Part shown: positions 44,944 through 52,381 of the stretch, one piece after another
Layout: the number at the start of each line of letters is the position of its first letter
How positions within the stretch are numbered: position 1 is the stretch's first letter
Assembly (NCBI RefSeq): GCF_041200145.1
Contig: NZ_CP165734.1
Coordinates: 1,860,001 to 1,924,000, forward strand
Reading direction: 5' to 3'
Length of the DNA stretch: 64,000 bases
DNA from: Bradyrhizobium sp. LLZ17
Lineage (GTDB): Bacteria > Pseudomonadota > Alphaproteobacteria > Rhizobiales > Xanthobacteraceae
Position numbers and translations under genes: made by a program
The notes under the pieces: generated by a model
Told to the model about the DNA's origin: nothing
The model's input: only the letters and a program-made list of their open reading frames with translations
Database searches by the model: none

Positions 44944-45135
44944 TCTCTTGCCTCGAAATATGCTGCGCCGCCCACGCGATGGGGCCGACGGAACAGACTG
45001 GACAGCGGATGTAGCGGTTCGACCGCTCACAGACCAGCCCCGGTTCCCCGCGAAACCCCTTTCCCAAATCCACGAAACACGCCTGAAACAAACGGCCGGC
45101 TATTGTCTTGTCAAAAGTAGACAGGGACGGCCAAT

Positions 45136-45219
45136 ATGCAATTTCTCCTCAACCTGATCAGCGAGTACGCCTGCTGCCAGCATCTCATCGCCCAGCCGCT
45201 TGGGGAGGATGCGTCATGA
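45136..45219 (+). CDS. 27-residue micro-ORF, first of an overlapping pair
   Basis: ATG CAA TTT... encodes MQFLLNLISEYACCQHLIAQ and seven more residues, ending at a TGA that overlaps the next ATG (ATGA). AGGGA lies about 9 bases upstream. An inverted repeat AGCGGT-TCG-ACCGCT sits at 45013-45027 in its leader. Could be a leader peptide that sets translation of the second ORF. No family known. Confidence 0.4.
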   Translation: MQFLLNLISEYACCQHLIAQPLGEDAS

Positions 45220-45308
45220 TCGAATTGATCTCAGCCGTGCTCGCGCTTTGCGCCATCGGCGTCTTCGCGGCGCACGCGGTGGATGCCTATCGCACCACGC
45301 ACTTCTGA
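45216..45308 (+). CDS. 30-residue single-helix membrane peptide
   Basis: MIELISAVLALCAIGVFAAH followed by AVDAYRTTHF. The hydrophobic part would span the membrane once. A strong GGGGAGGA ribosome site lies 7 bases upstream, inside the previous micro-ORF, and the two overlap by 4 bases, so they are probably co-translated. I know no homologue. Similar small membrane peptides act as regulators of transporters or as type I toxins; nothing here decides. Confidence 0.55.
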   Translation: MIELISAVLALCAIGVFAAHAVDAYRTTHF

Positions 45309-45375
45309 CCGGCGGGCGCGCCGCCTCAATCCGCCGAAGCGCGGTAAGCATCGTCACCGCGCTCCAGGCCATGGC

Positions 45376-45429
45376 TTGAGCGTCATCTTTCCGGAAAACC
45401 GCAGCGGACGATTCCGGATCGCGCTCTAG
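45376..45429. repeat. TTGAGCG...CGCTCTAG palindromic repeat
   Basis: 54-base imperfect palindrome with CTTTCCGGAAAACCGC on the left and GATTCCGGATCGCGCTCTAG on the right. I recall similar GAGCATGATCTTTTCGGAAAACC elements as abundant in Bradyrhizobium and relatives. It overlaps the stop codon of the 140-residue hypothetical gene. Confidence 0.65.
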
Positions 45430-45848
45430 AACGGCCGCCGGTAAAAGTGCTCCGAATGCGTTGCCGGCGGAAATCGGTTGGCGAGCGCCAGCGCCCCCTT
45501 CTCGTCCGTCTCCAGCGCGATCTTCTGCGCGAGCATCACGTCCCCCGGCACGAGGAAGCCTGACGGGACGAAGCACCATCCCATTGTCGCAATCCCCGCA
45601 TCGTCGATCTCGTGGACATTGGCCGCGGTGCCGTAGTGAATGCGGTATCGCTTGCCAGTCTCGCAGCCGATGACGTCAAAATGCCGGTGCTGCTCGAATT
45701 GTGCGCGCTGCTCGGGCGTCAGCCATTCGGACAAAAGCCGGCGGCCCCGGGCGTCGGGCGTGTTCTCGCCGAAGAAGCGCCGGTAGAGTTCGCGGAGCGC
45801 GTGCAGGCGCGCTCGCGCCGGCGCGCGGAGCCTGAATGCCGCGACCAT
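45426..45848 (-). CDS. Conserved hypothetical protein
   Basis: 140-residue soluble protein. Segments that look conserved are LTPEQRAQFEQHRHFDVIGCETGKRYRIHYGTAANVHEID and CFVPSGFLVPGDVMLAQKIALETDE, the latter reminiscent of WD/SH3-like beta strands. The N-terminus is Arg/Ala-rich. The TAG stop lies inside a palindromic repeat, so the gene's 3' end may have been reshaped by it. Function unknown. Confidence 0.7.
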   Translation of the reverse strand: MVAAFRLRAPARARLHALRELYRRFFGENTPDARGRRLLSEWLTPEQRAQFEQHRHFDVIGCETGKRYRIHYGTAANVHEIDDAGIATMGWCFVPSGFLVPGDVMLAQKIALETDEKGALALANRFPPATHSEHFYRRPF

Positions 45849-45860
45849 GAGCGGTTCAGA

Positions 45861-46082
45861 TCAACCGCCGACCAGGCGGGGATAGAACAGTGTTTCGTGC
45901 GCGGTCGGGTCGAACGATCTGATCCGGGTGACTTCGCCGGGCCCGGTTCGGAGCGCGGCGGTGAAGCCTATTCCGGTCAGCTCCCGAAAGCGCTGTTCGG
46001 CCCGCGCCAACGCTTCGGCATTGCCAGGATCAAACTCGTGGCGTGTATCGCCAGTCTGGTCCATCACGATCTGGGTAGCCAT
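45861..46082 (-). CDS. Small hypothetical protein
   Basis: 73-residue protein MATQIVMDQTGDTRHEFDPGNAEALARAEQRF...HETLFYPRLVGG. The start has AGGAGA 8 bases upstream. It lies 12 bases before the 140-residue gene on the same strand and is probably co-transcribed. The pattern of a short beta hairpin (IVMDQTGDTRHEFD) plus a helix (EALARAEQRFRELTG) and a RIRSFDP strand is common in small proteins of this group; no function known. Confidence 0.68.
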   Translation of the reverse strand: MATQIVMDQTGDTRHEFDPGNAEALARAEQRFRELTGIGFTAALRTGPGEVTRIRSFDPTAHETLFYPRLVGG

Positions 46083-46194
46083 GTTGAGTCTCCTCATGCC
46101 CAGCCCTGAACTTGATCAAAGCAAACGTCGTGCCGTCGGTTCCCAAAAGCAACAACTTTCTGTAGTGCGGCCCGGTCACGCCTTGCGGAGCCAG

Positions 46195-47013
46195 TCAGCG
46201 CGCCGCAGCTGCCCCGCCACCCTGGTCGATCTGCCGGCCCATCAATGCGATCGCCTTCTGGTAGACGCCCGCCGCGTTCCAGGCCTCAATGGCGGCGAAG
46301 TTCGGCTCGCCCGGCTGGTAACCGGCTCCTGCACGCCAGCCATGGGCTTTCAGGAAATTCGCGGTCGAGCTCAACGCGTTGGCGGCAACGTCCAGATTGC
46401 CGGTCCCGTACGCCAGGATGTTCTTGGGCATAAACTGGGTCTGGCCGACCTCGCCATGCATGGACCCGCGGGTCGCCCCTGACAGGGTGCCGCGGTCGAT
46501 CAGTTTCAGCGCGGCATAAAGCTGGTCGGTGAAGAATTCGGGACGGCGGCAATCATAGGCAAGCGTCGCGATCGACGAGAGCATGTTCTGATTGCCGCGC
46601 TGGCTGCCGAATCCGGTCTCCATGCCCCAGATCGCGATCAGCGGCCCCGGCGGCACGCCGTAACGCTGCTCGATCGAGGCGAACATTGCGGCCTGCGACT
46701 GCTTCAGGGACCGGCCGCGCGCGACAATGGTGGTGGCCCCGCGCTTGGCCAGGAACTGGTCGAGCGACAGCGAAAAACTGTGCTGGCTGCGATCGGCGCC
46801 AATGGTGGCGTTGGCGTAATGGGTCTGCATCAGCGCCGAGATCGCCGCCTGGCCGATGCCCTTGCCCTGTGCCTCGGCGCTGAACTCGCGCTTCCAGCCT
46901 TCGAAACCGGCCGGCGAGCTACCGCATTGCGCGGCCTTGGCCGAGGACATCGGGGACAGCATGAGCGCAGTCGCGCCGATTATAGCCGCCGCAACGATCT
47001 TGCCCTTGGTCAT
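46195..47013 (-). CDS. Lytic murein transglycosylase (MltB/SLT family)
   Basis: 272-residue exported enzyme cutting peptidoglycan glycan strands to 1,6-anhydro-muropeptides. A signal peptide lies at 1-27 (IVAAAIIGATALMLSPMSSAKA-A). The catalytic glutamate is in IWGMETGFGSQRGNQNMLSS, and the MltB-type motif GEVGQTQFMPKNILAYG is present. No C-terminal peptidoglycan-binding domain, so it is the short form. It lies alone, 128 bases from the shikimate dehydrogenase gene. Confidence 0.92.
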   Translation of the reverse strand: MTKGKIVAAAIIGATALMLSPMSSAKAAQCGSSPAGFEGWKREFSAEAQGKGIGQAAISALMQTHYANATIGADRSQHSFSLSLDQFLAKRGATTIVARGRSLKQSQAAMFASIEQRYGVPPGPLIAIWGMETGFGSQRGNQNMLSSIATLAYDCRRPEFFTDQLYAALKLIDRGTLSGATRGSMHGEVGQTQFMPKNILAYGTGNLDVAANALSSTANFLKAHGWRAGAGYQPGEPNFAAIEAWNAAGVYQKAIALMGRQIDQGGGAAAAR

Positions 47014-47141
47014 TCCTGCGTTCCCTTCTCTCGAGTGCGCGACCCGGCTCGCGCGCCGGCATGATCCTACGGCAGCGGCACACGCTCAAGCCCCGACCGG
47101 TGCAATCAATGCAAGCAACGCGCTTAAGATGAACCAGAGGC

Positions 47142-47957
47142 TTATCCCCCGCCCTCCGTCCCGAGCAGGAAATCCACCATGATGCTCTGGTGCTGCCGGT
47201 ACATGTCGGTGCCGGTCGCCGTGATACAGCCGCGCTTGCGGGCTTCCGCGATGAACGGCGAGGTTTCGGGCTTCGTGATGACGCAGCCGCAATAGGCCGA
47301 CGGCGCCAGCCGCGTGACATCGACCGGCAGCGGGTCGCTGTCCTTCATTCCGGCGGGCGTGGCGTTGGCGACGAAGTCGAAGCCTGCGGGATCGGTGGTC
47401 CCTGCCCGCACGGGCGCCTTGCCGAGCCCGTTGAGCCGGCCGATCAGCGCGTCGCGGCGTTCGACCGCGCTGTCGTGAACGGCGAGCTCGCTCACACCGG
47501 CCTCGACCAGGGCCAGCGCGATGGCCGAGCCCGCCCCACCCGCACCGACGAGAAGCGCCCGCATTCCGCGCGGATCGATTCCCTTCGCCCGCGCGGCGCC
47601 AAGGAATCCGAGGCCGTCCACCATGTCGCCGTGCCACGCCCCATCGGCGCGCCGGCGCATCAGATTCACGGTGCGCAGAAAATGTGCCCGTTCCGTCGCG
47701 CTGGCACAGGCCTGATAGCAGGCAAATTTGTGCGGGATCGTCACTACGATGCCGTCGAGGTTCTTCAACCGGCTCACCACCGCGAGAAAATCAGGCAGAT
47801 CGGCGCTCGCAATTTGAACCGGAACCAGAATGCCGTCATGGCCGCGCGCAGCGAAGTCCGCGGAAACGCCAGCCGGCGAACGCACCTGCGCGATGGGATC
47901 GCCGACGATGACGTAGAGCCGCGTCGCACCCGTAGGAGCCGGAATCTTGCCGTTCAT
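47142..47957 (-). CDS. Shikimate dehydrogenase-like protein
   Basis: 271-residue AroE-family protein. N-terminal substrate domain: RLYVIVGDPIAQVRSPAGV and VVTIPHKFACYQACASATERA, with the catalytic K in IPHK. Rossmann domain: LLVGAGGAGSAIALALVEAG. It reduces 3-dehydroshikimate, or quinate in the catabolic branch. AroE usually has NPxxHSxSP at the N-terminus; here DPIAQVRSPA, a divergent form seen in AroE paralogues that work in catabolism. It overlaps the monooxygenase gene by 4 bases (ATGA), which is not expected for a housekeeping aroE. Confidence 0.88.
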   Translation of the reverse strand: MNGKIPAPTGATRLYVIVGDPIAQVRSPAGVSADFAARGHDGILVPVQIASADLPDFLAVVSRLKNLDGIVVTIPHKFACYQACASATERAHFLRTVNLMRRRADGAWHGDMVDGLGFLGAARAKGIDPRGMRALLVGAGGAGSAIALALVEAGVSELAVHDSAVERRDALIGRLNGLGKAPVRAGTTDPAGFDFVANATPAGMKDSDPLPVDVTRLAPSAYCGCVITKPETSPFIAEARKRGCITATGTDMYRQHQSIMVDFLLGTEGGG

Positions 47958-49776
47958 GCCGGCACTGGAGAGCCGTCGGACTTCGCGTCCGACCCATAGG
48001 TCAATTCCAATCCGTCCAAGGTGCCCTCCTTGCGCCATTTGGCGAGCAGCCGGAGGAACGCCATCGGCCCGCGCCAGTATTGGCTATTGCGCGCCGCGAT
48101 TGGATCGAACACGCCCTCATTGTTGTAATAGCCCGGCGTGCATTCGGCGAGGTAGGTCTGGCGGCCGATTGCGGCCTTCACGACCTCGTCGACCCAGGCA
48201 TTCTCGGCGGCAAGCGTCGGCTCCAACGTTCTTGCGCCGCGCTTGCGCGCCTCTGCGATGACATAGGCGATGTGCTGCGATTGCTCGTCAATGATGTGCG
48301 GAAAATTCGCGCTCTGTCCGGCCTGCACCATCACAATCAGGAAACAGTTCGGAAAGCCGCGGCTGTAGAAGCCGTGCATATGCCGTCGCGGCCGTAAACC
48401 TCGAAACCCATGCGGCGCGCATAATCGGTGCCGACCTCGAAGCCGCTGGCATAGATCAGGCAGTCGAGCTCGTAGGCCTCGCCGTCGACGACGACCGCAT
48501 TCTCGGTGATGCGTTCAACGCCCCTGCCGTTGGTGTCGACGAGATGCACGTTGCGCCGATTAAAGGTGTCGAGATATTCATCGTGAAAGCACGGCCGCTT
48601 GCAGAAGGTCTTGTACCAGGGCTTGAGCGCGGCTGCGGCTGCCTCGTCCTTCACCACCGCGTCGACACGGGCCCGGATCTCCTCCATCTTGCGATAATCG
48701 GCCTGTTCGATCACCTTCAGCGCCTCTTCCATCGAGGTCACCGGTTGTGGCTGGCGCCGCGGCGCGAGCAGTATCTCGCCGAGCAGGCCGGTCCAGCCGT
48801 CCTGCACCAAATCCCGTTCGAACGGCTCGCCCGAGATCACCGCGGTGAAATTGTCCATCCGCTCGCGCTGCCAGCCGGGCTTCAGGCTCTCCGCCCACGC
48901 GCTGTCGGTCGGCCGGTCGTCGCGCACGCCGATCGCCGACGGCGTGCGCTGGAATACGTAGAGCTCCTTCGCCGCGCGGCCGAGATGCGGCACGCATTGC
49001 ACGGCGGTGGCGCCGGTGCCGATGATGCCGACGCGCTTGTCGGCAAGACGGTCGAGACCGCCCTCGGCGTTTCCGCCGGTGTAGGCATAATCCCATCGGC
49101 TGGTGTGGAAGCTATGGCCTTTGAAGGTCTCGATGCCGGGAATGCCGGGCAGCTTTGGCCGGCTCAACGGGCCTCCGGCGAGGATGACGTAACGCGCGCG
49201 GATGCGGTCGCCGCGATCGGTCTCGACCAGCCAGCGTCCCTCCTGCTCCTGCCAGGCCATGCGCGCGATGACGGTCTGAAACAGAGCGCGTTCGTAGAGA
49301 TCGAAATGGCGGCCGATACGGCGCGAGTGTTGGTAGATCTCGGGAGCCCGCGCATATTTGCGCACCGGCATGTAACCAGTCTCTTCGAGCAAGGGCAGAT
49401 AGATGTAGCTCTCGGTATCGCAGGCGGCGCCGGGATAGCGATTCCAGTACCAGGTCCCGCCGAAATCGGCGGCCTTTTCCACGATGCGGAAATCATCGAT
49501 ACCAGCTTCGCGCAGGCGCGCGCCGCACAGCAGCCCGCCGAAGCCACCTCCGACGATGAGCACCTCGGTCTGTTCGCTGACCGGCTCGCGCGCAAATCCG
49601 GCGTCGGCCCAGGGATCGTCGAGGTAGCGAGCAAAGCCGCCGGTCGCCTCGACATACTGCGCCTTGCCTTCGGAGCGCAGACGCAGGTCGCGCTCGTCGC
49701 GATAGCGCGCCCGCAAGGCCTGTATGTCAATGCTGGGCGCGCCGGCTGCGCCGGTCTTGTGTCCTTCCGCTGACAT
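47954..49776 (-). pseudogene. Flavin-containing (Baeyer-Villiger type) monooxygenase, single-base frameshift
   Basis: About 607 residues. FAD site IVGGGFGG at 75-81, second Rossmann motif [11 protein letters not shown], and the Baeyer-Villiger fingerprint [12 protein letters not shown] (FxGxxxHxxxW). It would insert oxygen next to a ketone using NADPH. The frame breaks at about 48380-48384: GFEVYGRDG is followed, after one added base, by [22 protein letters not shown] and the normal C-terminus to 47954. The start [10 protein letters not shown] at 49776 has GGAGGAG upstream. The substrate is unknown; it is coupled to the AroE-like gene. Confidence 0.86.
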
Positions 49777-50089
49777 CGATCTCCTCCACGGCGGGCGCTG
49801 CTTGGCCCTTACGCTTGCGCCAGTTAGCCCTGAAAAAGTGACGCATGCAATCGCGTCCGCCGCATTTTGCGTGTACCGCGCGCAGCGTTCCGCTAGCTTG
49901 CACGCAAGTGCAAACGCGAACCCGGCAAAGTGCTCAAATCGGCCGTACGCGAGAAATTCAGGGACTATCGCGCCGGCTGGGCCTCCGCACAATTGCACAC
50001 GGCCCCTTCACTTGCGCGATCGTCTTCATCTTTTGGTAGATTGGGCAGCGCTATATCCGAGGTATCGCTAACTTCTTGTCGAGGACACC
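49777..50089. other. 313-base divergent intergenic region with a TTGCAC palindrome
   Basis: Separates the monooxygenase from the GH172 gene. It contains the perfect inverted repeat TTGCAC-GCAA-GTGCAA (49898-49913), a plausible TetR/LysR-type operator, and a further ATTGCAC at 49989-49996. No gene is seen in it. The regulator that might bind is not in the window. Confidence 0.5.
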
Positions 50090-51208
50090 ATGGCGTTTTC
50101 CGGATTGGGACTGCATCTCGGCAATCTGTCCCGCCTGTCGAATGCGCAGACGCGCTCGATCAGCCCAGAGAACTTGACCGGCGACAAGGGCAAGGGCGGC
50201 ATGTCCACCGACGGGCCCGCGGCAGCCCAGGCCCGCGATCTCGGGCAAGGCTGGAAGGTCTCGCCCTACGTCGTCATCGAGCCCGGTGCGACGTTCACGC
50301 TCGCCGACATCGCGGGCCGGGGCGCGATCCAGCAGATCTGGATGACGCTCGCGCGAGGACGGCTTCGCCATTCGATCCTGCGCGTCTACTGGGACGACCA
50401 GGAGCAGCCGAGCGTGGAATGCCCGGCCGGTGACTTCTTCGCCTGTGGGTGGGAGGAGTTTGCGCAGGTGTCGTCGCTGGCGGTCTGTGTCAATCCCGGA
50501 CGCGCGTTCAACTGCTACTGGGAGATGCCGTTCCGCAAGCGCGCGCGCTTCACGCTGGAGAACCGGAGCGAGGAGGCGCTGACCGTTTATTACCAGATCA
50601 ACTACACGCTGACCGACGTGCCCGAGGATTGCGCCTATTTCCATGCACAATTCCGCCGTACCAACCCGCTGCCGTACAAGGACGTCTACACTATCCTCGA
50701 TGGCGTCACCGGGCGCGGCCAATATGTCGGCACCTACATGGCCTGGGGCGTCAACAACAACGGCTGGTGGGGCGAAGGGGAGATCAAGTTCTTCATTGAC
50801 GGCGACGGCGAATTCCCGACCATCTGCGGCACCGGCACCGAGGACTATTTCTGCGGATCGTACAACTTCGATCCCTACGTCGCGCATTCCGGCCGCGGCG
50901 CAGTGCAGCAATCCCGCTACCAGGAATTCACCACGCCCTATGCCGGCCTGCCGCAGGTGATCCGCCCGGATGGCGTCTACAAATCGCAGCAACGGTTCGG
51001 CATGTACCGATGGCACATCCCGGATCCCATTCGTTTCCAGAGCGATCTGCGCGTGACCATCCAGGCGCTCGGCTGGCGATCGGGCGCCAAGGAGGCAAAA
51101 TATCTTTCGCTGCAGGACGACATCGCGTCGGTTGCGTTCTGGTACCAGACGCTGCCGGCGGCGCCGTTTCCCACATTGCCCGACGCGGACCATCTCGAAA
51201 TCGACTAA
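50090..51208 (+). CDS. DUF2961 protein, glycoside hydrolase family GH172
   Basis: 372-residue protein of the family formerly called DUF2961. It starts SGLGLHLGNLSRLSNAQTRSISPEN, a typical GH172 N-terminus, and has WWGEGEIKFFIDGDGEFPTICGTGTEDYF with candidate catalytic glutamates E229 and E251, and SRYQEFTTPYAGL. Characterised members split alpha-D-fructofuranosides, difructose dianhydride I or D-arabinan. No signal peptide is visible, so it should be cytoplasmic, acting on an imported oligosaccharide. The start at 50090 follows GTCGAGGACACC. It is a single gene opposite the monooxygenase. The substrate is unknown. Confidence 0.85.
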   Translation: MAFSGLGLHLGNLSRLSNAQTRSISPENLTGDKGKGGMSTDGPAAAQARDLGQGWKVSPYVVIEPGATFTLADIAGRGAIQQIWMTLARGRLRHSILRVYWDDQEQPSVECPAGDFFACGWEEFAQVSSLAVCVNPGRAFNCYWEMPFRKRARFTLENRSEEALTVYYQINYTLTDVPEDCAYFHAQFRRTNPLPYKDVYTILDGVTGRGQYVGTYMAWGVNNNGWWGEGEIKFFIDGDGEFPTICGTGTEDYFCGSYNFDPYVAHSGRGAVQQSRYQEFTTPYAGLPQVIRPDGVYKSQQRFGMYRWHIPDPIRFQSDLRVTIQALGWRSGAKEAKYLSLQDDIASVAFWYQTLPAAPFPTLPDADHLEID

Positions 51209-51311
51209 CCCGGACCACGCTCGGCGTGCCCGACCGCGCCTCCGAGGTGGTCTTCACCGATGAGCGCAATCATGCGCGGCGCGACTCCATCAGCTCCCAT
51301 CACCGCTTCAG

Positions 51312-52178
51312 CTAGTTCAACACCTCCACCGTCGCGGATCGGCCGGCGACGAGTGCCGTGCCCTCGGGGACGGGATCGAGCGCGATACGCACAGGTACTC
51401 GCTGCGCCAACCGCACCCAGCTGAAGGTCGGGTTGACGTTCGCAAGCAGGTTCGCGCCGTCGGCGCGATCACGGTCCTCGATGCCGGCGGCGATGCTCTC
51501 GACATGGCCGGTCAGCGTGACCTTCTCGCCCATCAGGCGGATACGCACCTTGTCGCCGATACGAATGCGCGCGAGCTTTGTCTCTTCGAAATAGCCTTCC
51601 ACGTGCAGCGTATCGCTGTCGACCAGCGCCATCACGCCCTTGCCCGCCGTGACGTAAGCGCCGGGACGCAAATCCATGTTGGTGATCACGCCGTTGACGG
51701 AGGCGCGGACCTCGCTGCGGTCGAGGTTGAGCTGGGCGACCGCACGGTCGGCGACGGCCTGATCGAAAGCGGCCTTGGCTTGGAGCTGGGTCGCGAGCAC
51801 CTGTTCCTGCCTCTGCTGCGACACCGCGTCAGTGGTCAGCGCACTGTAACGCTTCAAATCGGCATTTGCCTGATCGAGCGTCGCCTGATGACCGGCCACC
51901 GCAGCATCGGCCTGCCGCAGCGCCAGCGCAAACCGTTCGCGGTCGATCCGGAACAGCACGTCACCGCGATGGACCTTCTGGTTGTCCTTGACCGGTACTT
52001 CCGTCACGAAGCCGGACACGTCAGGCGCAACCTGGACCACATCGGCGCGGACGCGCCCATCGCGTGTCCAGGGGGATTCCATATAGTAGACCCACAGCTC
52101 GCGGCCGACCGCGAGCGCGGCGACGACGACAATGACAGTCAGCGCGAGGCGGCCGAACCAGGCGAAATTCCCCTTCAT
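51312..52178 (-). CDS. HlyD-family periplasmic adaptor (AaeA/EmrA type)
   Basis: 288-residue membrane-fusion protein: an N-terminal anchor (RLALTVIVVVAALAVGRELWVYY), lipoyl half-motif (APDVSGFVTEVPVKDNQKVHRGDVLFRID), an alpha-hairpin at ~85-150, and second half (VRASVNGVITNMDLRPGAYVTAGKGVMAL). It is the size of AaeA, partner of AaeB-like FUSC pumps. It overlaps the DUF1656 gene by 4 bases. Together they would export aromatic carboxylic acids. Confidence 0.92.
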   Translation of the reverse strand: MKGNFAWFGRLALTVIVVVAALAVGRELWVYYMESPWTRDGRVRADVVQVAPDVSGFVTEVPVKDNQKVHRGDVLFRIDRERFALALRQADAAVAGHQATLDQANADLKRYSALTTDAVSQQRQEQVLATQLQAKAAFDQAVADRAVAQLNLDRSEVRASVNGVITNMDLRPGAYVTAGKGVMALVDSDTLHVEGYFEETKLARIRIGDKVRIRLMGEKVTLTGHVESIAAGIEDRDRADGANLLANVNPTFSWVRLAQRVPVRIALDPVPEGTALVAGRSATVEVLN

Positions 52179-52381
52179 GCGAGATACTCCGAGAGATAGA
52201 CGACCACGCCGAGAAGGCAGACAAAAATCGAAAAATCGAACAGCGGGCGATGCCAGACCAGCCGGTACAAATCGAAGCGCTGCATGATCCGGCGCAAAAT
52301 GCCGCTAAGAATGTAAGCGACGATGATCCACAGGAGCAGCGCAGGCACGAGCACACCGTAGATGTCGATCACATATCTCAT
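52175..52381 (-). CDS. DUF1656 small membrane protein (AaeX-like)
   Basis: 68-residue protein with two transmembrane helices (VLVPALLLWIIVAYILSG and FDFSIFVCLLGVVVYLSEYL). DUF1656/AaeX proteins are found between aaeA and aaeB in many bacteria; their role is not defined, but they probably assist the pump. It overlaps both neighbours by 4 bases, so all three are translated together. Confidence 0.92.
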   Translation of the reverse strand: MRYVIDIYGVLVPALLLWIIVAYILSGILRRIMQRFDLYRLVWHRPLFDFSIFVCLLGVVVYLSEYLA

